Shown in pieces: positions 7,084-13,170 of a DNA stretch of 16,243 bases. The first letter of the stretch is position 1. Every line of letters begins with the position of its first letter. Origin of the DNA: an uncultured Gammaproteobacteria bacterium (GTDB lineage Bacteria > Pseudomonadota > Gammaproteobacteria > UBA9214). The stretch lies in NCBI GenBank assembly GCA_905480065.1, contig CAJQOV010000051.1:1-16243 (forward strand), read 5' to 3'. Below the pieces are notes generated by a model, which saw only the letters and a program-made list of their open reading frames with translations, was not told where the DNA came from and ran no database searches. The position numbers were made by a program, and so were the translations under genes.

Positions 7084-7611
7084 ATGAACATAACCGTTCC
7101 AATGAATATTACGTTCTCCGTTGTGAGCGCAAGCATTACTGAACAACTCAGTTCATCGATTGAAGGACTCTGTTCTGAACAAAGTATTAACCTTATTCTT
7201 CGTGCCAATCATTGCACCATGATTCGATTGTCATCAGGTGAGCCGCTGGAAGACGTTGATGTTCACTTCAGGCTGTCGTCGAAGTGGAAGACTCCGGAAG
7301 CATTGGACCAAGACCTGCAACCCGGAGATGTCGGGCTGCTTACCCATACCCGCGAAAGCCACAGTAACCTTTCCATAAACCCAAGCGACAAGGAATCTAT
7401 CCCTTTTATTCATGGTGCAGGTGTCTGGCCTGCCAATTTTTCACCAGATGTACTGCTGCAACCGACAGTTGAGAGAGTCGTTATTCTAACCTTCCCATCT
7501 GTGCAAGAAGATATGAATGATGAAGAACCGTTTATCTGGGAATGCAATCGAACGCACGCAATTCGGATTTCAAGGATTTCATTGACTGCCATCAGACGTG
7601 CAGCAGAGTAG
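7084..7611 (+). CDS. Hypothetical protein, 175 residues
   Basis: I do not recognise the family. The ATG at 7084 is preferred over the TTG immediately before it; a further ATG at 7102 is possible. No convincing Shine-Dalgarno sequence precedes any of them. The product is acidic and mostly soluble in appearance, without a signal peptide or membrane segment. It contains a His/Cys-bearing stretch RANHCTMIRLSSGEPLEDVD and a Trp-containing segment HGAGVWPANFSPDV near the middle. The end, AIRISRISLTAIRRAAE, is basic. The gene is less G+C-rich than zwf and pgl, stands alone on its strand, and is followed by a good intrinsic terminator at 7643-7675. It may be a horizontally acquired accessory gene. 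Confidence 0.55.
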   Translation: MNITVPMNITFSVVSASITEQLSSSIEGLCSEQSINLILRANHCTMIRLSSGEPLEDVDVHFRLSSKWKTPEALDQDLQPGDVGLLTHTRESHSNLSINPSDKESIPFIHGAGVWPANFSPDVLLQPTVERVVILTFPSVQEDMNDEEPFIWECNRTHAIRISRISLTAIRRAAE

Positions 7612-7642
7612 GACCAGGCTGTATGTGCCAGATCTGGTGGAT

Positions 7643-7675
7643 CCGGAAATATCCAGTCTGATATTTCCGGTTTTT
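7643..7675 (+). terminator. Rho-independent terminator
   Basis: CCGGAAATATC (7643-7653) and GATATTTCCGG (7660-7670) form a perfect 11-bp stem around the loop CAGTCT, followed by five T residues (7671-7675). It ends transcription of the plus-strand hypothetical gene. The stop of the convergent minus-strand gene lies 2 bases beyond the T run. On that strand the hairpin lacks a following T run. Confidence 0.85.
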
Positions 7676-7676
7676 C

Positions 7677-8078
7677 CTATGCCTCCTCGGCATCGGTCCA
7701 CACATCAGCGTCGTCTACAGTGAACCCGCTGATGGCGTTGTCCTCGCCATAATCCTTTTCTTTCTGTACTGCAGTGACGACACGCTCGGTGATGTTTCGG
7801 ATAGTTGCGCCGCGATCCCTGAAATTGCGGCGTGCTTTCTTGTAACCGGCATCGAGTTCCGCAATGAATGAGGATTCGTCTGGCTTGAGTTCGCGCAATT
7901 TTCTTTCAACGACCTCGCGCGCGTATTCGAGGATCTCACCGCGCTTGAGATTGAACATATAAAAGGTCTTCGGGTTTCCCGTGTCCAGACGCTCGTCCTG
8001 CAGCACCGGACTGCTGCGCTCACCAGCCATGAGATAGCCATGCCAGATTGATGCTTTAGCTTTCGATGAGTTTGCCAT
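7677..8078 (-). CDS. Hypothetical protein, 133 residues
   Basis: The ATG at 8076-8078 has AAGGTGA a few bases upstream and a plausible promoter about 50-75 bases upstream. The product begins MANSSKAKASIWHGYLMAGE, contains TGNPKTFYMFNLKRGEIL, and then a charged helical stretch EYAREVVERKLRELKP. It ends in an acidic tail (SGFTVDDADVWTDAEEA). No signal peptide, membrane segment or catalytic motif is visible, and I cannot assign a family. The charged helix followed by an acidic C-terminus suggests a small cytosolic protein that acts by binding a partner, which is inference only. It is convergent with the gene at 7084-7611. Confidence 0.65.
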   Translation of the reverse strand: MANSSKAKASIWHGYLMAGERSSPVLQDERLDTGNPKTFYMFNLKRGEILEYAREVVERKLRELKPDESSFIAELDAGYKKARRNFRDRGATIRNITERVVTAVQKEKDYGEDNAISGFTVDDADVWTDAEEA

Positions 8079-8125
8079 TTAAAGTCACCTTGTCTTTACA
8101 TGGTACGAAGTCGCTTGCCGGTATA

Positions 8126-8154
8126 AATATCACATTATCGTATGTACTGGACAA
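8126..8154 (-). promoter_or_regulatory. Candidate promoter of the 133-residue hypothetical gene
   Basis: On the minus strand, TTGTCC (8149-8154) and GATATT (8126-8131) are separated by 17 bases. The predicted transcription start near 8119 gives a leader of about 40 bases containing the AAGGTGA ribosome site. Each hexamer matches consensus at four positions. Confidence 0.4.
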
Positions 8155-8274
8155 GACTTTAGGGGGTGATGCTGGCGGAAGTACCTGGCTGAAGACCCGG
8201 ATGCGGGCGGTGACCTTTCACCCGCCAGGGTAGCCAGGGGTGTCCCGTCACATTGACTGCCGGGAGGTTCCGAC

Positions 8275-8349
8275 ATGAACAGCCGGCGGCACCCTCACCG
8301 CCATCGCCCCCCATCTCTCCCGGTTTTCCCCGGCCGCTCCGGCATATGA
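8275..8349 (+). CDS. Possible 24-residue leader ORF
   Basis: An ATG preceded by GGGAGG at good spacing opens a 24-codon frame rich in His, Arg and Pro (MNSRRHPHRHRPPSLPVF then PGRSGI). Its TGA (8347-8349) overlaps an ATG at 8346-8348, which is in frame with the downstream small membrane protein. This stop-start overlap would couple the two. No homologue is known to me. The strong ribosome site is the main argument, and chance cannot be excluded. Confidence 0.3.
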   Translation: MNSRRHPHRHRPPSLPVFPGRSGI

Positions 8350-8681
8350 ACAGTTTTGATAACCTGGTGAGGATTCAGATACAGAAATGCCCGGGAGATG
8401 GGCGGACTGGACGTTGGCGAGGGAAATTCACTTCGTTGCATACTTCTGTAGCAAGAGGAGATAGTGAACGAGTGGCAGGCTTTACTATAATGGGAATGTC
8501 CTTGGCTGTTCTGCATTCACAAAAAAGCATGCTTACGATATTGATATATTCCCTGGTTGGCCTCGCATTGGTCATGTTTCTAGGTCGCGACCTGTCACGC
8601 ACGGTGCGACTGCTGTTATCACTGATCACGCTGGTCCTGCTGAACGGGCCGACCTTGCTGACCCTGCTATTCCATGCATAG
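8346..8681 (+). CDS. Small two-helix membrane protein, start uncertain
   Basis: The certain part is the last 50 residues from the ATG at 8529, with two hydrophobic helices: MLTILIYSLVGLALVMFLG, a charged turn RDLSRT, then VRLLLSLITLVLLNGPTLL. This is a typical small inner-membrane hairpin protein with no recognisable function. Upstream in-frame starts at 8346 (ATG, coupled to a small leader frame), 8472 (GTG, 11 bases after AGGAG), 8490 and 8496 are all possible. The segment from 8346 to 8490 codes for a polar, low-confidence extension. A TATAAT box at 8486-8491 would favour the short forms. The gene sits alone between the minus-strand hypothetical gene and the tail of the ParA operon. Confidence 0.5.
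   Translation: MNSFDNLVRIQIQKCPGDGRTGRWRGKFTSLHTSVARGDSERVAGFTIMGMSLAVLHSQKSMLTILIYSLVGLALVMFLGRDLSRTVRLLLSLITLVLLNGPTLLTLLFHA
8486..8491 (+). promoter_or_regulatory. Perfect -10 hexamer inside the long form of the small membrane protein
   Basis: TATAAT lies in the sequence ACTATAATGGG. No good -35 box is found at 16-18 bases (AGTGAA or TAGTGA match poorly), so activator dependence or chance must be considered. If used, transcription would begin near 8497, and only the ATG at 8529 could be the start. Confidence 0.25.
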
Positions 8682-8836
8682 AAAATTTTCTCTGCACAGT
8701 AACAGACGCGGAATCGAATCACTGGCTAACAGGCTATGCGATACCCCCTGCTCCGGGCATGGGCCCCAGGCACCTTGTTCACGGGCACCGCATCGAACCT
8801 GGATACCCGGGGTCCACGCGTGCGTAACACAGCGAG

Positions 8837-9355
8837 CTACAGCTGACTGAAGTGCTGCTCTTCTTCCGGGTTTAGTACGGATTCGACGATCGTGGGCCGG
8901 CGCTCCGGTCGAATGGGCGCTACAGCGGCCGCTTCTTCAACGACCGGGGTAATCACCATGCCGAGCTCGCCATTAACGGACAGCACCTGGATATGCCGCC
9001 AGCTGATATTGCATGAACCGCTGAAGAGCGTCAGCCCGGGAGGTGCCGCAGGCGCAAGTACCAGTAAGCGTGTGGGTGGCTGGTAATCCTGCAGAAACAG
9101 CGCCGCCGTTTCACTACCCAGCCGGTCCATCCAGCCCAGACCGCTGAGCAATGCCCGCTGCGCATCGACCGCATCGAAACTGAGCAACACCGTCCCGTCA
9201 TGCATATCCGATGTCGCAACACAGCAGCCGTCGATTTGCGGCATATTCTCGACGAGCCTGGCCCCGTCGCCAAGCAATGCGACCAGGTTGTCGACCACCA
9301 GGCTCCGCAGGTCAGATAAGTCGATTTCCGCGACAGCGTGAATTTGCAATGACAT
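8837..9355 (-). CDS. Protein of unknown family, last gene of the ParA-CBM48 operon
   Basis: The product has 172 residues. The ATG at 9353-9355 has GGAGG about ten bases upstream, and the gap from the preceding gene is only 21 bases, so it is very probably cotranscribed with it. The N-terminal half is a helical, acidic segment (DLSDLRSLVVDNLVALLGDG). The middle has alternating hydrophobic strands (GTVLLSFDAVDAQRALLSGL, TRLLVLAPAAPP, RHIQVLSVNGELGMVITPVV). A Pro/Arg linker follows, then a conserved-looking tail LNPEEEQHFSQL. There is no signal peptide or membrane segment. I do not recognise the family. Its place in the operon makes it a candidate partner or adaptor of the ATPases, comparable in position to the small partner proteins of other ParA cargo systems. 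That role is inference. Confidence 0.7.
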   Translation of the reverse strand: MSLQIHAVAEIDLSDLRSLVVDNLVALLGDGARLVENMPQIDGCCVATSDMHDGTVLLSFDAVDAQRALLSGLGWMDRLGSETAALFLQDYQPPTRLLVLAPAAPPGLTLFSGSCNISWRHIQVLSVNGELGMVITPVVEEAAAVAPIRPERRPTIVESVLNPEEEQHFSQL

Positions 9356-9376
9356 TTGTAAACAACCTCCAGTTGG

Positions 9377-9970
9377 TCAGGTAGAGAAAGAGTTTTCCAA
9401 TAGCCGGGAAACCTCTCCGGCCAGGCGCGACAGATCTGCACTGAAATCCGGCCCGGGAGCCGACAAATGCCCCAGCTCGTGAACACGGATGCCGAGAAAC
9501 CGCCTGGCGCCCGCTGCCAGTCGTTCCTGACAGCGCTGCGCGAATTCCCTGTCAGGGGCGCCGCTGAACAGCACCCCGAATCGACGTGACGGGGTAACGG
9601 AAAGCATTTTGATAGCGGTGTACGCCAGCCGCACGCCCTCGAGATTCGCTGTCGCAAAGATCAGGATGAGACCCTGCTCGGCATCTGTTGCTCTGCACCC
9701 CGCCGGGACGGCCTCCAGTCGCCAGTCGGGGCGCTGCGCAACGGCGGGCGTTTGTATATTCAGCTGCCGGGTCAGGGCATCGACCAGGTATTGCGGTTGC
9801 AGCGCCTGGGCGGGATGCCCTGCCGCGACTGCCATGTGGACCGGCAGGGTATGGATCACCCTTGGCTTCGCGGTGCTGCGAACTGCCGGGCGCTGATCGA
9901 TAAAGTGATGCTGGATACTGGCCAGACGCCCGGTATGCAACTGGGCTGGCCGCCAGGCTGGATTGTGCAT
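9377..9970 (-). CDS. MinD/FlhG-like protein lacking the Walker A half
   Basis: I choose the ATG at 9968-9970 (197 residues) because GGAGGGGGGAG lies just upstream; a TTG at 9986-9988 would overlap the parA stop. Residues 1-95 are not recognisable and contain no P-loop. Residues 101-168 resemble the C-terminal half of MinD/FlhG/ParA ATPases: LILIFATANLEGVRLAYTAI, then KMLSV, FGVLFSGAPDREFA, RRFLGIRVHELGHL. In the family, the corresponding segment reads roughly 'TPEPTAxTDAYAxIKxL ... RFLGxxLxYLGxxP'. ATP binding is therefore unlikely, yet the frame is intact with a strong ribosome site, so this looks like a functional pseudo-ATPase and not debris. It begins 14 bases after the stop of the ParA-CBM48 gene and could heterodimerise with it. 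The family call rests on motif pattern only. Confidence 0.6.
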   Translation of the reverse strand: MHNPAWRPAQLHTGRLASIQHHFIDQRPAVRSTAKPRVIHTLPVHMAVAAGHPAQALQPQYLVDALTRQLNIQTPAVAQRPDWRLEAVPAGCRATDAEQGLILIFATANLEGVRLAYTAIKMLSVTPSRRFGVLFSGAPDREFAQRCQERLAAGARRFLGIRVHELGHLSAPGPDFSADLSRLAGEVSRLLENSFST

Positions 9971-9984
9971 GACTCCCCCCTCCG

Positions 9985-11079
9985 TCAAACGTGTAACAGC
10001 GAGTTGTATCCCCCCATCTGATTTGGTGTCGCGTCCGGATTGGCCGGATCCTGTTGCCAGACACCGTCGATGATCAGGCGATATTCATACCCTCCGGGCC
10101 CCACCCGCAGGATCTTCTGCACCGATCCGTCCTGGATTTCGGTTTCCACGTTCTTGTCTGGAATCCAGTTATTGAACTCTCCGGCAATCTGTACGCGTTT
10201 ACTCTCCGTGATGTCGAAGCGGAACACCACTTCCTTCAGGTTGCTGGTTTCAGCAGCCGTCCCGGCGGCAGGGGCACTGGCGGGTTGCGCGTTGATGGCA
10301 GCAGCCACTTCACTGCGCACGCGCTGGAGTACGGAACCGAGCAGCTCCTCGGCCAGTTCCCGGAAATCCCCGGTTACCGCTGCACGAGGTGCATAGTCGC
10401 TCAGCGAGGCCCCGTGACAGGCCGCTTCACGCACGCATACAGAATTACGGATCCGGGTAGCACACAGCTCGATCGGCAGCTGTGACTCCAGCATCTCGAG
10501 CATGTTGCGAGCGACACGGGTACGGGTATCGAACATGTTGGCAAGCAGGGTAACGGAAGGCTGGATATCATACTGGCCGGCAAGTAGCTGGATGGTCTCC
10601 CGCAACCGCTCGATACCATCCAGCGCATAGAGGCTGGGCTCTACCGGTATCAGGACGCGGTCAGCGGCGCGCAGTGCATTCACCGACAGCAGACCCAGCG
10701 CCGGCGGGCAATCGAGTACAACACAGTCGTAACGCCCCTCGAGTGTCGCCAGGTGTCGTGCCAGCAGTCGATCCCTGTCCGGCTGCTCGGCAAGCAAATG
10801 TTCAGCTGCTGCGAGCGAGATATTACCCGGGATGAGATCTACCCCGCGGGTAACACCAGACTTGATGACCTCCTCCAGCCGGCGCTCACCATTCAGCAAC
10901 TCGAAGAGCCCTGCCTGTTCGGCGCCCGCCACCCCGAGTCCCAGTGAGGCATGCCCCTGGGGATCCATATCGATGAGTAATACCCGGGCATCCTGTTGCC
11001 CCAGTGCAGCGGAAAGATTGATGGCCGTGGTGGTTTTTCCACAGCCCCCCTTCTGGTTGACGATTGCAATGATGTGCAT
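9985..11079 (-). CDS. ParA-family ATPase fused to a C-terminal CBM48/AMPK-beta-like glycogen-binding domain
   Basis: The ATG at 11077-11079 is preferred (364 residues), as GGAGGA lies seven bases upstream; an ATG five codons earlier overlaps that site. Residues 1-250 are a complete ParA domain: deviant Walker A KGGCGKTTT (10-18), A' LLIDMDPQGHASLG (34-47), Walker B YDCVVLDCPP (117-126), and IRNSVCVREAACHGASL (210-226). An Ala/Pro-rich linker (about 255-280) leads to an E-set carbohydrate-binding domain (281-364). That domain contains VQIAGEFNNWIP, GGYEYRLIIDGVWQQDPANP and GGYNSLLHV. Trp305, Arg334, Trp341 and Asn359 sit where AMPK-beta Trp100, Lys126, Trp133 and Asn150 contact glycogen. ParA ATPases form ATP-dependent dimers on the nucleoid and move cargo. 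The fused domain suggests that the cargo is an alpha-glucan granule. Cytosolic; no signal. Confidence 0.9.
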   Translation of the reverse strand: MHIIAIVNQKGGCGKTTTAINLSAALGQQDARVLLIDMDPQGHASLGLGVAGAEQAGLFELLNGERRLEEVIKSGVTRGVDLIPGNISLAAAEHLLAEQPDRDRLLARHLATLEGRYDCVVLDCPPALGLLSVNALRAADRVLIPVEPSLYALDGIERLRETIQLLAGQYDIQPSVTLLANMFDTRTRVARNMLEMLESQLPIELCATRIRNSVCVREAACHGASLSDYAPRAAVTGDFRELAEELLGSVLQRVRSEVAAAINAQPASAPAAGTAAETSNLKEVVFRFDITESKRVQIAGEFNNWIPDKNVETEIQDGSVQKILRVGPGGYEYRLIIDGVWQQDPANPDATPNQMGGYNSLLHV

Positions 11080-11183
11080 GCCTGTCTCCTCCATCGTGGC
11101 CCGTTACAAGCCACTCTTTATGGGGTATTCCGGCAGCGGCGGCCCTGCACCGCTAGCGGGTAAACCCTGATTATCACCAACGG

Positions 11184-11660
11184 CTATCCCTGGCTTGTTC
11201 GATAGTTCTTTTCCAGATTCGGATCGGCGGGATTCCTGAATAGCTCCCCCTGGCGTGGTAGTTCACGGTCACTTAACAACAGCCGGGCCTCGCGCTCGAG
11301 GTCTGCCACCTGCAGTATCCATTCCTGGCCGGTGAGGGCGTCAAAGGCAGCGCCACTGCGCAATACCAGCACCACATCGCCGGTAGCCACCAGTGAGAGT
11401 TCCTGCAGCGGGGTGTCGGTGTTGGGGAGAAATCGACTTAATGATTGCAGGCATTGCCGGATGCGCTGTACGGATACCCCGGCGTCGATCAGCCGGCTTG
11501 CGGTTTTCAATGAAATCAGGTCGATAAAACTGTAGCGGGCATGTCCGCCAGGGGTTTGCATCGACGGTGAGAGGAGGCCGGTGTTGCGCCAGTACCCCAG
11601 CTGTCGGGCGCTCAGCCCGGTGATCCGGCAGACCTGACGTGTAGAAAACCCATGATCCAA
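11184..11660 (-). CDS. MerR-family DNA-binding protein heading the ParA operon
   Basis: The start is a TTG (11658-11660) with GGGGA seven bases upstream; no usable ATG fits the domain boundary. Residues 5-75 are a MerR winged-helix domain: FSTRQVCRITGLSARQLGYW, RNTGLLSPS, TPGGHARYSFIDLISL and RLIDAGVSVQRIRQCLQSL. The C-terminal part (80-158) lacks the metal-binding cysteines of classical MerR proteins. Instead it has a hydrophobic strand LSLVATGDVVLVLRSG and a charged helix, so its signal is unknown. It is 104 bases upstream of parA on the same strand and follows a near-consensus promoter. It could autoregulate the operon, or it could be a DNA-binding partner of the ATPase, since some positioning systems use MerR-like proteins. 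The first role is the default. Confidence 0.85.
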   Translation of the reverse strand: MDHGFSTRQVCRITGLSARQLGYWRNTGLLSPSMQTPGGHARYSFIDLISLKTASRLIDAGVSVQRIRQCLQSLSRFLPNTDTPLQELSLVATGDVVLVLRSGAAFDALTGQEWILQVADLEREARLLLSDRELPRQGELFRNPADPNLEKNYRTSQG

Positions 11661-11695
11661 TAGAAAATCCCCGGTGAATCATCAGATTGCGGAGG

Positions 11696-11723
11696 ATTAT
11701 CGCAGAGCAGCCGGTTTTGTCAA
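11696..11723 (-). promoter_or_regulatory. Near-consensus promoter of the MerR-ParA operon
   Basis: On the minus strand, TTGACA (11718-11723) and GATAAT (11696-11701) are 16 bases apart. The predicted start near 11689 gives a leader of about 29 bases to the TTG codon of the regulator. The spacer is not the stretched 19-20 bases typical of MerR-activated promoters, so simple repression or constitutive expression is more likely. Confidence 0.6.
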
Positions 11724-12031
11724 GAAATGCAACAATAATTCCTGCTTTTGTCGGTTTTCATGCTCGTGGGCACCGCAACCTGCGTCACCCGCGATCCTGG
11801 GTAGCAAAACAAGCTGATCGGTACGATTACCCTGTTTCCAGGGTACCCGCGGGTTACCCCAAATGCCGGATTGCGTAACCCGTGTGCCTGGAATATTTTC
11901 TGACCGGGGTACCGGGAAGTTCAATGTCATTGGCTTACCGGGCCCATAGTCGACAGCCGGCAATGGCCCGGGATAAGTCTCTATGCATTCTGCAACGGGT
12001 AGCAATGCGTGCACATAGTCGGATGGTTGGT

Positions 12032-12505
12032 ATGAAGGCACTGTACGTGATGGCCATGGGGCTGGTGCTGGCCGGTTGCCAGTCCATGGCGACCGATGAC
12101 CGTAGCTCGATCTGGTTCAGGGTGCCGCCCGGCACGGCGCTGGTGCTGAACCGGGCACTGACCATCCCGGCGCAGCGCGCGCATGTCATGCTGCAGCACG
12201 GGGCGGTGGCCACGGCGGCCAGCGAGTTCGAGGTCGCCTGCCGTTTCGAGGTCAGGGATCTCGGCCCACGCGTCATCCAGCCCGACAGCTTCCTGATCAC
12301 CGCCTACAGCAGCCAGCAGGAGTGGGAAAACTACCCGCACACCAAGCGTTTCTACAAGACCTTGCGGCTGCAATCGGAACAGCAGTCCGGGATCATGCCG
12401 ATGGTCTGCGAGTACTATGACTGGCCGTTGTCCGGGCGCCCGGTCACCCAGGTCCAGATCGAGGAGGCGCTGGGCGAGTATTTCAGTTTCCGGTTTCCCG
12501 AGTAG
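12032..12505 (+). CDS. Hypothetical lipoprotein
   Basis: The open frame extends upstream to 11882, but the ATG at 12032 places a proper lipoprotein signal at the N-terminus: MKALYVMAMGLVLAGCQSM, with the lipobox LAGC and Cys16 as lipidation site. GGATGG lies just upstream, a weak ribosome site. The mature part (about 140 residues) contains SSIWFRVPPGTALVLNRAL, ASEFEVACRFEVRDLGPRVI, DSFLITAYSSQQEWENYP and a C-terminal EEALGEYFSFRFPE. It looks like a small beta-rich periplasmic domain; I do not know the family. It probably resides in the outer or inner membrane facing the periplasm. It is divergent from the MerR-ParA operon, and no partner gene is adjacent. Confidence 0.75.
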   Translation: MKALYVMAMGLVLAGCQSMATDDRSSIWFRVPPGTALVLNRALTIPAQRAHVMLQHGAVATAASEFEVACRFEVRDLGPRVIQPDSFLITAYSSQQEWENYPHTKRFYKTLRLQSEQQSGIMPMVCEYYDWPLSGRPVTQVQIEEALGEYFSFRFPE

Positions 12506-12760
12506 TGCCGCTGTCCTCATGCCCATAGCGCTACGCCTTCGGGCTGCCGGGGGTGGCCGGGGAGCAAGCGGCAGCGCATCAAATGCTGCCAAATGGCGGG
12601 CATCCAGTTGCCGGCATGGTCAGCGCGTTCAGACTGCTTGCGCCGGGCACTGGTGGTCTGACTATATGGCCTGTACCACGGCATTGCACAGCAGGCCTTA
12701 CCCTTTGCAAGCAGATTGCCCATACTATTAAGGGCCTCCCACAACCCGCCCGAAGATACC

Positions 12761-13057
12761 GTGTCCGATCCTGCCTTGTTTGTCTCCCTGCTCACCATCG
12801 AGCTGGTGATCCCATGGGCCCAGTCCCTGAAGGACAGGCGCAGCGCCGTGCGCGGTCTGAAGGATCGCCTGCGTTCCCGTTTCAACGCCTCGGTTGCCGA
12901 GATAGCCTTTCATGACAAATGGCAACGGGCAACAATCGCCGTCTGTATCATTGATGGTGACAGGCGACAGCTGGAATCGGCCATGACCAGGGTTCGACGG
13001 CTGATCGAAGAGGCGCAGGACCTGGTGATTGCCGACATGCAGCAACAATGGCTGTAA
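12761..13057 (+). CDS. YlxP/DUF503 family protein
   Basis: The GTG at 12761 gives 98 residues, the usual length of the family; the frame upstream is open but has no family similarity. The sequence has the DUF503 pattern: a first strand LTIELVIPWAQSLKDRRSAV followed by RGLKDRLRSRFNASVAEI, then KWQRATIAVCIIDGD, a second helix with RRQLESAMTRVRRLIEE, and a final strand LVIADMQQQWL. In Firmicutes the homologue YlxP lies in the nusA-infB operon and is linked to ribosome maturation. The role in Proteobacteria is unclear. It is a small cytosolic protein with a ferredoxin-like fold by family. Here it stands outside that operon. Confidence 0.85.
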   Translation: MSDPALFVSLLTIELVIPWAQSLKDRRSAVRGLKDRLRSRFNASVAEIAFHDKWQRATIAVCIIDGDRRQLESAMTRVRRLIEEAQDLVIADMQQQWL

Positions 13058-13170
13058 TCAACTGCCGAGGCGGTGGTTCCAGGGCGCCGGCATGTTAATG
13101 CCGCGAATGATAATTCCGTTACTGCCGCACTCGGGCGGGGAATGGTCATAGCGCTGCAGGAACCGGAGAG

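Noticed and set aside
8209..8233. Imperfect G+C-rich hairpin (GGGCGGTGA ... TCACCCGCC)
   Set aside because: The arms need a bulge to pair, and there is no T run; too weak to call a terminator or riboswitch.
11980..12592. Minus-strand frame of 203 codons opposite the lipoprotein gene
   Set aside because: Antisense shadow; the plus strand has a clean lipoprotein signal.
12417..12731. 104-codon plus-strand frame after the lipoprotein gene
   Set aside because: It overlaps the lipoprotein end in another frame, is Arg/Ser-rich, and has no ribosome site.
13088..13103. CGGCAT-GTTA-ATGCCG hairpin between the YlxP and SOUL genes
   Set aside because: The stem is only six base pairs and no T tract follows; not enough for a terminator call.
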